This document shows, in pieces, positions 1 to 7,486 of a stretch of 64,000 bases of DNA; position 1 is the stretch's first letter, and every line of letters begins with the position of its first letter. Location: NCBI RefSeq assembly GCF_041260665.1, contig NZ_JBGCCT010000032.1, positions 1 to 64,000 on the forward strand, read 5' to 3'. A program made the translations under genes and the position numbers. Origin of the DNA: Catenulispora sp. GP43 (GTDB taxonomy: Bacteria > Actinomycetota > Actinomycetes > Streptomycetales > Catenulisporaceae). The notes beneath the pieces were generated by a model, which was not told the origin of the DNA, ran no database searches, and saw nothing but the letters and a program-made list of their open reading frames with translations.

Positions 1-548
1 ACAGCACGAGACGATCAACGATAGAACATCAACCGAGGACCCGGGCCTGAGGAAATAGGCCGACACAGCCCTGGGGAAAATCGCAGACGCCGACAGCCAC
101 AACCGCGAAACCCGTGAATGAGGGTTGTCCTTGCACGGCTGAGTCGAGCTGAACCGGGTGGCTAGGGATGTCGTGGTGGTTGAAACAGACTGTCATACCT
201 GGTGAAACCTGGCTCATGACGCTGCCATCGGCTGGCTCCGACTGTCAAGTCGGACATCGAACGTGAGGAAGAGCCAGGCAATGCAGGCGGCAAGTTCAGC
301 GGGCGATCTGCCGCCCGGCTGCCTGTCAGCGCTTTCAGCCCTCGTATATGTTGTTCGATCGTGACGCTCGCCTTCGCTGCGCGGCGCGATCACGGACTTC
401 GTCGGTGATATCCGACGAGGTGGGCTGGCCGCGGTGGACACTCTGATTTGGGGGTGCATTCAAACTGTTGCAGGTCACTGCGGCGGCGGTGGATCGAGTT
501 GAAGCACCGGACTTCATGACGCGGGTCTCCACTGAGGAAGGCGGGGAG
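1..548. other. No gene recognised upstream of the KAS III pair
   Basis: I see no convincing gene here. Short open frames exist on both strands, but none has a recognisable motif, a good ribosome binding site or a consistent actinobacterial codon pattern. The last 20 bases hold the ribosome binding site of the small gene that follows. The promoter of the ketosynthase operon should lie here, but I cannot point to convincing -35/-10 boxes. Confidence 0.5.
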
Positions 549-656
549 ATGACTGCTTACGTGCCCCACGAAGCGTGGAAGTTTGCCGTCGAACAGGCTG
601 AGCACGAGCTCTACAGCACTACGGCCGTACTGGAGTTGTGTCGTGAATTCCATTGA
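549..656 (+). CDS. 35-codon small ORF coupled to the KAS III gene
   Basis: A 35-aa frame starts at an ATG about 7 bases after a GAGGAAGG ribosome binding site (534-541). Its stop lies 11 bases inside the next gene, whose GTG start is at 643, so the two would be translationally coupled. The peptide is acidic and probably helical (MTAYVPHEAWKF at the N-terminus, a single Cys near the end). I recognise no family. It may be a leader peptide that sets translation of the ketosynthase, a small partner protein, or chance. The good ribosome site and the overlap argue for real translation, and the short length argues for caution. Confidence 0.4.
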   Translation: MTAYVPHEAWKFAVEQAEHELYSTTAVLELCREFH

Positions 657-1632
657 AATCAACCGCAACAACAGCCCGAAGGTGCTCCGCCGACAGCCCC
701 TTCGGCTACAACGGGTGACGTCGTTCGTGCCCGGAAGCCGATCCACCATCCCGGAGCTCGAGAATCGCTTTGGACTGAGCCGGAGCGAGATCAGACTTCT
801 CACCTCGTTCCAGGGGCTGGATCAGATCGCGACGGCAGACGGTCTGCCCCTGCTCGACATGCTCACCGCTGCCGGAGAGGCGGCACTCGACGAGTGCGGC
901 GATGTACGGTATTTGATTCACGCGCACACCAACCAACACCTCGCTGCTCCCGCCGAGCGCACAATGGACGTCCTGCGGTCGCGGTTGCGGCTTGATCAAG
1001 CACGGGCCTTCTCCATCTGCCACCAGGGCTGTGTCATCGGCCTGACCGCCCTGAGGTTGGCCCAAAGCCTGCTTGTCGCGGAACCTCCGGGCAGCACGGC
1101 GCTGCTCCTGATAGGCGAGAAGGCACTATCGCCGGTCCTGCAGTACATTCCCCAGACTTCGGTGATGGGTGAAGCGATCGCCGCGGTCCTAGTGGGGTTG
1201 GACGGCACGGGTGATCTGCTCATAGGAGCAGCCCACCGTGCTCTCGGCGAGTACTACGAGTCCTTGTATATGTCGAAGGAGACGTTGCGGCGGTACCGAC
1301 GGACCTACACCTCCGAGATGATCGCCACGATGCTCGACGCACTGAACGATGCCGACGTCACCTGGGACGATATCGACATTATTCTTCCACACAATGCGAA
1401 CCGTAACTCCTGGACCACCGTCGCGCGCGAGATCGACTATCCCGTGAACCGGATCTATCTTGACAACATACCCAAACTCGGGCACTGCTACGGCGCGGAT
1501 CCGTTTCTGAACCTCATCGCCGCTCGTGCCGAGTCCAGGATCAGTCCCGGACGCACCATCCTTGCCGCGTCCGCAGGACAAGGCGGCACCTTTTCCGCGG
1601 CCGTTCTGGTGACGGACGATGGAGCCGTATGA
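643..1632 (+). CDS. KAS III-like condensing enzyme, PqsC-type catalytic subunit
   Basis: A thiolase-fold ketoacyl-ACP synthase III (FabH-like) protein of 329 aa. GTG 643 is chosen because GGAG lies 7 bases upstream; a longer frame opens at 583 without a good ribosome site. The nucleophile is C130 in QGCVIGLTAL, which aligns with the AACAGFTYAL motif of FabH. The catalytic His is H250 in LPHNANRNSW. The third FabH residue, the Asn of the GNTSAAS motif, is replaced by H281 in LGHCYGADPF. A Cys-His dyad without the Asn is what is known for PqsC of Pseudomonas (about 348 aa), which loads a fatty acyl group on Cys and condenses it with a second substrate. The next gene encodes a Cys-less relative, as PqsB is to PqsC. 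I infer a heterodimeric acyl-condensing enzyme of secondary or signal metabolism; the substrate is unknown. Confidence 0.82.
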   Translation: MNSIEINRNNSPKVLRRQPLRLQRVTSFVPGSRSTIPELENRFGLSRSEIRLLTSFQGLDQIATADGLPLLDMLTAAGEAALDECGDVRYLIHAHTNQHLAAPAERTMDVLRSRLRLDQARAFSICHQGCVIGLTALRLAQSLLVAEPPGSTALLLIGEKALSPVLQYIPQTSVMGEAIAAVLVGLDGTGDLLIGAAHRALGEYYESLYMSKETLRRYRRTYTSEMIATMLDALNDADVTWDDIDIILPHNANRNSWTTVAREIDYPVNRIYLDNIPKLGHCYGADPFLNLIAARAESRISPGRTILAASAGQGGTFSAAVLVTDDGAV

Positions 1633-1710
1633 GATGGGCATGTACCGCACGACCTCTACCACCGAAACCGGCTGTAAAGAACCCCTAGACGCGGGCGTGC
1701 CGGACCCGAA

Positions 1711-1749
1711 GCCCTTGAGTCTGCCCCTTCGGGCGGCGGACTCAAGGGC
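1711..1749 (+). promoter_or_regulatory. Strong stem-loop between the two KAS III-like genes
   Basis: An 11-bp perfect inverted repeat (1711-1721 with 1739-1749, GCCCTTGAGTC and its complement) encloses a second 4-bp GCCC/GGGC stem with a CTTC loop. No T-run follows, so it is not a standard intrinsic terminator. It lies 31 bases before the ATG of the second gene, which has its own GGAG site at 1771-1774. It could stop ribosomes or RNase and so set the ratio of the two subunits. A 49-codon frame (1634-1783) runs through it and overlaps the next start by ATGA; this frame could be incidental. Confidence 0.6.
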
Positions 1750-1779
1750 CGTCACCCACGTACATGCATTGGAGCAGCG

Positions 1780-2655
1780 ATGAAACATTTGCTGGCTGGC
1801 GATGACGGTGCTGTCGCCGCTCAGGATCGTCGAAGGGATCGCGCAACGCTGCGGCTCAGCCGGCCCATCGCACGTAGCTTCCCTTCCCGGCGGCCAGAGC
1901 CGCTCAGGGATTTGGACCGCAGGATCTTCGAGGATCTCTCGAAGTCCTTCGGCGAGTTGCTGGACGATGAGCTTTATGCGCGGGGCGGCGGGCACTCCTT
2001 TATCGATATGGCCGGCGAACTGCTGGACAGCCTCGACGGGCCGCTTCCTCCTCTCGAAAGGCTCTTACTCGCCTACCACATATTCGACTCGTGCCCTCTC
2101 GAGGTAGCGGGCTGCTATATCGCCAACCGGTACCCAGGTGCACCGGAGGTGCACTCCGTGTCGGGGCAGGGTGTGGGCGCCGGCTTCACGGCGTTGCGGA
2201 TCCTCCAAGCCCCATCCCGAGCCGCGCCCGAGAAGGGCGCAGTACTGGTGATCGACCAAACGACGCTGCCGTTCCGCGACAGGGATCTGCATTCCGACCC
2301 GATCATCGATGCCGCGGTCTTGCTGACCAGCGGAGATGCGGACGCTATGCTCGAACTCGAATCGTTGACTGAGGGCATTGCCCTGGATCCGGGCACAGCG
2401 CTGCGTGCGCACGCGGCCCAGGACCCGGACCTCTTGATCATCATGGGTCGCGAACTGTGCAAGAGGCTCCGCCCTCTGTCCAACGGAGATTTCGGGACCC
2501 AGTTTGTCGCGGGGGCTGCCGACCAACTCTGCACGAGCGCCTGGGCGGCATTGGCGGACCATTGGGATCCCGATCGTCGCATCCTCGTGGCCGATTTCGA
2601 TCCGTGCGCCGAGCGGCTGTTCGAAGCGTGGCTGCGCCCTGTGAGCTGCTGGTGA
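1780..2655 (+). CDS. Catalytically degenerate KAS III-like partner, PqsB-type subunit
   Basis: A 291-aa thiolase-fold protein. The segment QGVGAGFTALRIL around residues 130-142 aligns with the QGCVIGLTALRL active-site motif of the preceding gene, but the nucleophilic Cys is V132, and no later His or Asn motif is visible. It should therefore not catalyse acyl transfer itself. The pairing of a Cys-bearing protein of about 330 aa with a shorter Cys-less one matches the PqsC/PqsB heterodimer (PqsB is about 283 aa). The start has GGAG 5 bases upstream. The first 60 residues are Arg-rich and unlike a KAS N-terminus, and a second ATG frame starts at 1802, so a frameshift near the 5' end is possible. 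Confidence 0.72.
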   Translation: MKHLLAGDDGAVAAQDRRRDRATLRLSRPIARSFPSRRPEPLRDLDRRIFEDLSKSFGELLDDELYARGGGHSFIDMAGELLDSLDGPLPPLERLLLAYHIFDSCPLEVAGCYIANRYPGAPEVHSVSGQGVGAGFTALRILQAPSRAAPEKGAVLVIDQTTLPFRDRDLHSDPIIDAAVLLTSGDADAMLELESLTEGIALDPGTALRAHAAQDPDLLIIMGRELCKRLRPLSNGDFGTQFVAGAADQLCTSAWAALADHWDPDRRILVADFDPCAERLFEAWLRPVSCW

Positions 2656-2828
2656 ACTACCAGTTCGACTGCTCGGAATGTTGCGTGCGGCAATGCACAT
2701 TGGGTCGCAGAGCGCGTGCATCATGTAGTGGTAGTACGACATCGGGCCGGGGCGTGTGGACGATCACCTATTTCGGGTCTGGCAACGATCACATGACGTC
2801 TACGGCGTCAGGAGGATGCGGCGCCTGA
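2652..2828 (+). CDS. Cys-rich 58-codon ORF overlapping the PqsB-like stop
   Basis: A frame starting at GTG overlaps the preceding TGA stop as GTGA, the usual sign of translational coupling. The 58-aa product has a cluster of Cys residues in its first 15 positions (FDCSECCVRQC), more Cys further on, and a Ser/Thr/Gly-rich tail ending TSTASGGCGA. GC at third positions falls towards chance after the first dozen codons. It could be a small metal-binding or precursor peptide of the ketosynthase operon, the displaced C-terminus of the preceding gene after a frameshift, or simply an open frame. I recognise no family. Confidence 0.35.
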   Translation: MNYQFDCSECCVRQCTLGRRARASCSGSTTSGRGVWTITYFGSGNDHMTSTASGGCGA

Positions 2829-2991
2829 GGAGATCGAAGTCGGCCCTGCCGTAGCACTGGCGTTTGAGAGCTTTAGAAGTTACGACTCCTTTGACGGCAC
2901 CGGAGTTGTGAACCGCACCGGGACTATGCCATGCTCCTCCGTTTGACAGCCAGGTCAGAGGACGGCCCTGACCCGACTGTCAAAGCCATGA
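2829..2991. other. Intergenic, nothing recognised
   Basis: This is a short non-coding stretch between the ketosynthase group and the small membrane proteins. Its base composition is lower in GC than the flanks. No hairpin, repeat or RNA gene stands out. Confidence 0.4.
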
Positions 2992-3162
2992 CCGTGGCGC
3001 CAACCCGGGGCGCTTCACCTGTTCCTGATCATTTGGGCTGTAGACGTCGGCACCGCAGCGGTCGGCACGTTGGTGCTGGCCGCCGCCATCTACCTCAAGC
3101 TCCGGCAACAACACCCGACCAGTTCCGAACAGGACGTTCAGGCAGTACCTTCAGCCCACTAG
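2992..3162 (+). pseudogene. Small membrane protein fragment
   Basis: This frame encodes a clear membrane helix (LFLIIWAVDVGTAAVGTLVL) followed by a basic stop-transfer segment (YLKLRQQ) and a short polar tail. There is no ATG, GTG or TTG in frame after the upstream stop. An ATG at 2988 in the neighbouring frame would join it with a one-base shift. It is probably a decayed or frameshifted small membrane protein. Its short distance to the two-helix protein at 3180 suggests they were made together. Confidence 0.3.
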
Positions 3163-3179
3163 ATCGGGCAGGGGGAAAC

Positions 3180-3581
3180 GTGCGGATCAGCATGAAGGTC
3201 GCACCAGGTGTGCGCGTCTCAGGCCGGCTCGGCGGCCGACACCATCATCACCGCCACGGCGTACGCCTTGCCGGGAACCGTCAGCCGCGGCCCTGGCTGT
3301 ACTCCATACCGCCGTGGCGGCTCAGCCGCATCTACGGCCTGTCTGGGCTGTTCCTCGCCATGCTCTACGCCTTCGCATGGATGATGGAGTTCGAGCTCTG
3401 GCTGTGCATCTGGTTCTACTACGGCTTGTTCCTGGCGTTGCGCTGGTGCTGGCGGCACAACCCGATCGGGCAGACCGTCGACACCGCGTCGGCGCGCCGG
3501 GGACGGCAGCAGCGGCCGGCCTACGACCCGCACGCGGCACCGCAGCAGTACTACGACCTTCGCGACCTCGACCAGCGTTAG
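3180..3581 (+). CDS. Small two-helix membrane protein
   Basis: 133 aa from a GTG preceded by AGGGGG with 4-base spacing; the frame stays open upstream to 2931, but that part has no membrane or family features. A His-rich patch (HHHHRH, residues 21-26) precedes two hydrophobic stretches near residues 52-68 and 72-90, ending in WCWRHNP. The C-terminal 40 residues are polar, with Tyr/Gln-rich ends (QQYYDLRDLDQR). Proteins of this type occur in actinobacterial mobile elements and are usually unassigned. No catalytic motif is visible, so I assign only membrane location. Confidence 0.65.
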   Translation: MRISMKVAPGVRVSGRLGGRHHHHRHGVRLAGNRQPRPWLYSIPPWRLSRIYGLSGLFLAMLYAFAWMMEFELWLCIWFYYGLFLALRWCWRHNPIGQTVDTASARRGRQQRPAYDPHAAPQQYYDLRDLDQR

Positions 3582-3635
3582 CTGTTGCCAAGTACACGGT
3601 CCAGCCAGCAGGGATCAACGACGCCAGGGGGTCAC

Positions 3636-4295
3636 ATGGAGCGGAGCAATCGCGGGGCGCAGTTCGGACGACGTTTTTGTGCAGTCCCTACGTGCGCGCT
3701 GGTGCTGGCCTTGGCGGCGTGCTCAGGTGGCTCCGGCAGCGCAGCAGCCCGAGCTTCATCAGCGCCTGCAGCAGCCGCAACATCGGCGCCGCAAAGCACA
3801 ACGGCGGTATCGACCCCCGTGTCTGCTTCGACGCAGAGTTCCACCCCAACCGTCCCGCCGAGCAGTAGCGGCAGTGAGTGGAAGCTCGGAGCTACGCAAG
3901 TTCTGAGCGACTCCGGCGTGGAAATTTCGTTCACCGTCAGCAACTACTCCAGTCGCCGTGCCGGTGCCAACGCCGAGTTGTTGTCCGCCGATGCCCGCAT
4001 CGCGACGGTCGCTGTTAAGGCCTGTCTCAAGTCCAGCGCCGACGGCAGCCCGGTGGGGTTCAGCTGGCAGGATTGGTCTCTGCTGTTCAGCGACGACACA
4101 ACCGCGGATCCGCTCAGCGCTTGGTCTCCTAGGGACTTCCCTTCCGCGCTCTACCCCAACGACGACACCAAGGCGGTGCCGGTGGGTGAGTGCCGGTCGG
4201 GTCTCGTCCCGTTCGATGTTCCTGCAGCGCAGTCGGGCGACCCCGTGAAGGTGATCTATTCCGTCAACGGGCAGACGTTGGAGTGGAACCGCTGA
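3636..4295 (+). CDS. Secreted lipoprotein, DUF4352-like beta domain
   Basis: 219 aa from the ATG at 3636, which has AGGGGG 4 bases upstream; an upstream in-frame ATG (3585) lacks a site. A signal peptide ends in a lipobox L26-A-A-C29, so the protein should be lipid-anchored outside the membrane. Residues 30-85 are a Ser/Ala/Thr-rich low-complexity spacer. From about residue 90 a globular part begins (GATQVLSDSGVEISFTVSNY), resembling the immunoglobulin-like beta folds of DUF4352 lipoproteins, with two Cys (in VKACLK and GECRSG) that could form a disulfide. No enzyme motif is seen. The role at the cell surface is unknown. Confidence 0.82.
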   Translation: MERSNRGAQFGRRFCAVPTCALVLALAACSGGSGSAAARASSAPAAAATSAPQSTTAVSTPVSASTQSSTPTVPPSSSGSEWKLGATQVLSDSGVEISFTVSNYSSRRAGANAELLSADARIATVAVKACLKSSADGSPVGFSWQDWSLLFSDDTTADPLSAWSPRDFPSALYPNDDTKAVPVGECRSGLVPFDVPAAQSGDPVKVIYSVNGQTLEWNR

Positions 4296-4337
4296 GCACG
4301 CGCGGTTGAGACCTCACATGGGGAACAATCTGGCGCC

Positions 4338-4511
4338 ATGACGAAATGCTCTACGTGCCACCAGAGCTACGACGAGGCCGATCCCGAGGCGGTTAAGCAC
4401 CACGCGGAGCCGTACTACTGCAATCAGACCCACCGGTGTCATCGGTGCTACGGCAGGCCTAGCTGCTACACGTGCACTAGTTCCTTCTGCTTCTGCACTG
4501 GCGGCCACTGA
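4338..4511 (+). CDS. Cys-rich 57-aa protein
   Basis: A 57-aa frame starting MTKCSTCHQSYDEADPEA. It has nine Cys and several His arranged as CxxC (residues 4-7), CxxxxxCHRC (28-37), CYTC (43-46) and CFC (51-53). This spacing suggests one or two zinc sites of ribbon or treble-clef type. A GGGGAA about 12 bases upstream is a weak ribosome site. Its length is below usual gene-finding limits. I recognise no family. It may bind metal or nucleic acid, and it could be a small product of the mobile region. Confidence 0.55.
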   Translation: MTKCSTCHQSYDEADPEAVKHHAEPYYCNQTHRCHRCYGRPSCYTCTSSFCFCTGGH

Positions 4512-4583
4512 GACAAGAGACGGCGTCCCTTAGTCCGCCAGGGCGGCGCCGAGGACCTACACCGGGGAGGCGTCCTGCCGGCC

Positions 4584-4778
4584 GTGCATTCGGTCGTATC
4601 GCTCGCGACGGTCCTGTTCTGGCTCACGGTCGGGTACCACGTGATCGCCTTCGTGAAGGACGAGGAGTCGTTCGTCGCGAACTGGCGGAACTACAAGGCG
4701 AGGCCGACCGGCGCGAACCTGGTTCGTCTGCTGGTCGCCGAAGGCGTGTTCATCGAGGATCTGGGGCTCGCCGCGTGA
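4584..4778 (+). CDS. Small protein with one N-terminal membrane helix
   Basis: 64 aa from a GTG; GGGGAGG lies rather far upstream (4563-4569). The first 23 residues form a membrane helix (LATVLFWLTVGYHVIAFV) followed by a charged soluble part (KDEESFVANWRNYKARP). There is no family match I can name. The coding bias is good. It may belong with the other small membrane proteins here. Confidence 0.4.
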   Translation: MHSVVSLATVLFWLTVGYHVIAFVKDEESFVANWRNYKARPTGANLVRLLVAEGVFIEDLGLAA

Positions 4779-4890
4779 CTGATGAGCGGCCGAGGTCTTG
4801 GCCGCGCTCATCATGCAGAGGCCCTGGCACCGCGTTGCGATGCCGGGGCCTGTTCGCGTCACCGGGTCCCCCAGTCCGGTGGCGGCGTGT

Positions 4891-5238
4891 TCAGAGGCCG
4901 GCCGCTGCCACCCGGGCCTCGATCTCCTCCTCGGCCTGGCAGGGCCCGACCAGAATCTCCCGCTCGCCATCTTCGGGGTACCGATGCCGTGCTACGACGT
5001 GGTAACCCCCGCAGCAGCAGCTCAGCCTCGGGTCGTCGTCCGGGGCGTACATCTCGAACAGGATCCGGGCGAGTTGGAGCTTCCACTCCTGGTATGCGGC
5101 CTCCCCTGCCCTCTCCCAAGCCAGGATCTCGTCATTGGTCAGGCCCTCGGGGGCCGGCGTTCGGAACGCCTGCCGAACGGCCGCGGCCTGGCGCTTCAGG
5201 ATCTCGGTCGCGGCGCGGATCTCATCAGAAGACTGCAT
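4891..5238 (-). CDS. Conserved-looking hypothetical protein
   Basis: 115 aa if the ATG at 5238 is used (MQSSDEIRAATEILKRQAAA); the open frame extends upstream, but that part is Arg/Ser-rich and unlikely. The N-terminal half is helical (EILAWERAGEAAYQEWKLQL), and the second half holds a CCCGG cluster and a GPCQAEEEIEARV tail, so a metal site is possible. Its promoter side abuts the left end of the insertion sequence that starts at 5342. Function unknown. Confidence 0.6.
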   Translation of the reverse strand: MQSSDEIRAATEILKRQAAAVRQAFRTPAPEGLTNDEILAWERAGEAAYQEWKLQLARILFEMYAPDDDPRLSCCCGGYHVVARHRYPEDGEREILVGPCQAEEEIEARVAAAGL

Positions 5239-5341
5239 GACGCCGACAGTAAGGCCTCCCGGACAAGCGACAAGCCCGGATTCCGTGAGTCTGGGAGTCA
5301 GTAGGGTGCAGGGCACTTCGAATAAGATCGAGTGCGGACCC

Positions 5342-6559
5342 TGTCCCTGCCGAGAAGTTCGTCCGTGCAGGTCAACGGTGTAGGACGCCGATCGGGGGTG
5401 CCTGGTTGGCGACAGCGGCATGATGGCCTGTGTGCTGATGCGTCTGGCCTACCTGGCTGTCACGAACGCGTTCTCCGCGCTGCGGCTGCTGCCGATAAGT
5501 GATCGTGACAAGGACGTGGAGATTCTCGTTCTCCGGCACCAGCTCGCTGTCCTGCAGCGGCAGCTGGGTCCGTCACGGCCGGGGTTCACCCGTGCCGATC
5601 GTGCGTTCCTGTCCGCTCTGCTCGCGCCGTTGCCTCGAGATGTGTTGCATCGCCTGCAGCTTCTGGTCCGTCCGGACACCGTGCTGCGATGGCACCGGGA
5701 TCTGATGCGGAGCCGTCACGCCAGGGCCAGCCGTCCCAGGCGAACGGGTCGACCTCGGACGGTAGGCTCGATCCGGATGCTGGTGCTGCGGCTGGTGAAG
5801 GAGAACCCGCAGTGGGGTTATCGCCGGATCCACGGCGAGCTGGCCATACTCGGCGTGAAAGTCGCAGCATCAACCGTGTGGGAAATCCTCAAGGCCGAGG
5901 GTATCGAGCCCGCTCCCGAACGGGCCACAACTACGTGGTCTGCGTTTCTACGCTCCCAGGCCGAGGCAATCTTGGCCTGCGACTTTCTCGAGACCGTCAC
6001 GCTAACCGGGCAACGGCTGCACGTACTGGCGGTCATCGAGCACGCAACCCGCCGCATCCGAGTCTTGGGCGCCACCATCCACCCCACCGCAGACTGGGTT
6101 ACCCAAGCTGCCAGGAACCTGGTCATGGACATCGAGGATGCAGGCCTGACAGTGAAGTATCTGATCCGCGACCGGGACGGGAAGTATCCGCTTGGCTTCG
6201 ACGCCGTCTTACACGACGCCGGCATCAAGGTCGTCCTGTCCGGTGTCCGGATGCCACGCATGAATTCAGTCATGGAGCGCTGGGTGCTCACCTGCCGCCG
6301 TGAACTCCTGGACCGGGTCCTGATCTGGAACACCCGCCACCTCATGCACGTCCTGCGCGAGTTCGAGATCCACTACAACTTTCACCGCCCTCACCAGGGA
6401 CTCAATCAGGCCGCGCCATTGCGTGCGGTCCCGACACCCATCACAGAACCAGACCGGATCAACGGGCTATGCATCCTCCGAGACGATCGCCTCGGTGGAA
6501 CCCTCCACGAATACCGACCTGCCGCCTGACCAGCACGGACGGAGTTCTCGGCAGGGACA
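5342..6559 (+). mobile_element. Integrase-core insertion sequence, copy 1 (intact)
   Basis: The element is about 1,218 bp long, bounded by imperfect inverted repeats of about 33 bp. The left end begins TGTCCCTGCCGAGAAG at 5342; the complement of the right end begins TGTCCCTGCCGAGAAC at 6559. One long transposase gene fills it. The four bases next to the left and right ends differ, so I see no target duplication. The right end touches the truncated leucine-rich-repeat gene exactly, and the rest of that gene is absent on the left. Insertion followed by deletion, or recombination between copies, is likely. Confidence 0.85.
5420..6529 (+). CDS. DDE (rve) transposase, IS3/IS481-like
   Basis: 369 aa, uninterrupted. 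The N-terminal 150 residues contain a helix-turn-helix region and the WGYRRIHGEL motif typical of IS3/IS481-type transposases. The integrase core follows, with the acidic triad visible in ILACDFLET, LIRDRDGKY and MNSVMERWV. The C-terminus has the usual HYNFHRPHQGL and a GGTLHEYRPAA ending. It should cut and join the element's TGTCCC inverted ends. Relatives at 7.5, 28 and 54.7 kb share the ending HEY but differ widely in sequence, so they are separate IS types rather than recent copies. Confidence 0.9.
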   Translation: MMACVLMRLAYLAVTNAFSALRLLPISDRDKDVEILVLRHQLAVLQRQLGPSRPGFTRADRAFLSALLAPLPRDVLHRLQLLVRPDTVLRWHRDLMRSRHARASRPRRTGRPRTVGSIRMLVLRLVKENPQWGYRRIHGELAILGVKVAASTVWEILKAEGIEPAPERATTTWSAFLRSQAEAILACDFLETVTLTGQRLHVLAVIEHATRRIRVLGATIHPTADWVTQAARNLVMDIEDAGLTVKYLIRDRDGKYPLGFDAVLHDAGIKVVLSGVRMPRMNSVMERWVLTCRRELLDRVLIWNTRHLMHVLREFEIHYNFHRPHQGLNQAAPLRAVPTPITEPDRINGLCILRDDRLGGTLHEYRPAA

Positions 6560-6890
6560 CGGTGAGGTTGCCGATCGACTCCGGCAACACAGTCAACCCG
6601 GTCTCGGACAGGTCCAAAGTGGTGAGGGCGGTGAGATTGCCGATCGACTCCGGCAACACAGTCAACCCGGTCTCGGACAGGTCCAAAGTGGTGAGGGCGG
6701 TGAGGTTGCCGATCGACTCCGGCAACACAGTCAACCCGGTCTCGGACAGGTCCAAAGTGGTGAGGGCGGTGAGGTTGCCGATCGACTCCGGCAGCCCTCT
6801 TATTTCAACCCCAGCAAGATCGAGGACTGCCGCGCAGTCGTGAAATGCTTGCTCGATGCGACGGGCCGCTTCATCACCCTCGTTTGCCAC
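6560..6890 (-). pseudogene. Leucine-rich-repeat protein, cut off by the IS
   Basis: The frame starts with ATG at 6890 (MANEGDEAARRIEQAFHD) and goes straight into leucine-rich repeats of 23 residues with the unit LPESIGNLTALTTLDLSETG and TV. Four repeats are left before the sequence meets the end of the insertion sequence at 6559. Reading continues into IS DNA without meaning. Such repeats form a curved binding surface, usually for proteins. The remainder of the gene is not found on the other side of the IS. It is probably a non-functional remnant. Confidence 0.75.
6561..6793 (-). repeat. Tandem 69-bp repeats coding leucine-rich repeats
   Basis: Three full 69-bp units (6561-6629, 6630-6698, 6699-6767) and a partial fourth differ by about one base per unit. 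The unit length is a multiple of three and each unit codes one 23-residue leucine-rich repeat on the minus strand. Near-identity at the DNA level shows recent expansion by slippage or unequal exchange. Confidence 0.92.
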
Positions 6891-7106
6891 CCCTGCCCCC
6901 TTCTGCGTGCTGCCTCAGACGATCTTGCAGTACCAGACCCGGTGTCGCTGCAAGCTCAACTTATCTTTCCAGCAGTCGCCTCGTCACGGAGTGTTTCGTT
7001 GACCTTCGCGCGAGTGCCTGTCGTCGATGGCGAGTGATCGTCCACGCCCGCGTATAGCGCTTTCGGAATTATATGAATACATGATAATTACTGTCATCCT
7101 GTATCC
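6891..7106. other. Intergenic, AT-richer end
   Basis: This is non-coding DNA between the broken LRR gene and the broken recombinase. The last 60 bases (from about 7060) are unusually AT-rich for this genome and end about 10 bases before the recombinase ATG, so they may hold its promoter. No clear -35/-10 pair can be assigned. Confidence 0.4.
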
Positions 7107-7486
7107 ATGGGCTCTGAAATCACGACGCTGACCGGTACCGCCGTCGCCGCGTCCGACGGCATACCGGACCGCACCCGCGCTCTCGTCGCCGCGTGGCTCG
7201 CCGAGTTCCGCTCCGACAACACCCGGCGCGCCTGCTCCCGCGATCTCGACCAGTACGCCGCATTCCTCGCAGCCAACGACATCGACGACTCCTGGACACC
7301 CGCCGCGCCAACGCCGCCGCGTGGGCCGAGTCGATGCGGACCACCGTCGACGAGGACGGCGCGCGCACGATCTCCGAGTCCGCCATCGCCCGCCGGCTGT
7401 CCGCCGTGTCCTCCTTCCTCGCCTACGCCGCCGACGAGGACGCCGTCGACGCCAACCCGCTCGCGACGATGAAGCGGCCAAAGGTT
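7107..7486 (+). pseudogene. Tyrosine recombinase N-terminus, frameshifted and cut off
   Basis: The start (ATG 7107) leads into a SAM-like core-binding domain (LVAAWLAEFRSDNTRRAC, then RDLDQYAAFLAAND). Near 7303 the reading frame slips by one; the sense continues in the next frame as ESAIARRLSAVSSFLAYA and NPLATMKRPKVE, the usual end of the DNA-binding domain before the catalytic part. At about 7486 an IS end begins, and the catalytic domain with its R-H-R-Y residues is missing. This was probably the integrase of an integrated element. Confidence 0.7.

Noticed and set aside
29..459. Two overlapping minus-strand frames of 62 and 81 codons at the window start
   Set aside because: They have no family match, poor ribosome sites and low-complexity composition.
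1711..1749. Rho-independent terminator after the PqsC-like gene
   Set aside because: There is no T-run, and the next gene with its own ribosome site follows at once; I list it as a regulatory stem-loop instead.
6561..6793. CRISPR-like regular repeats
   Set aside because: The 69-bp units are contiguous without unique spacers and code leucine-rich repeats.
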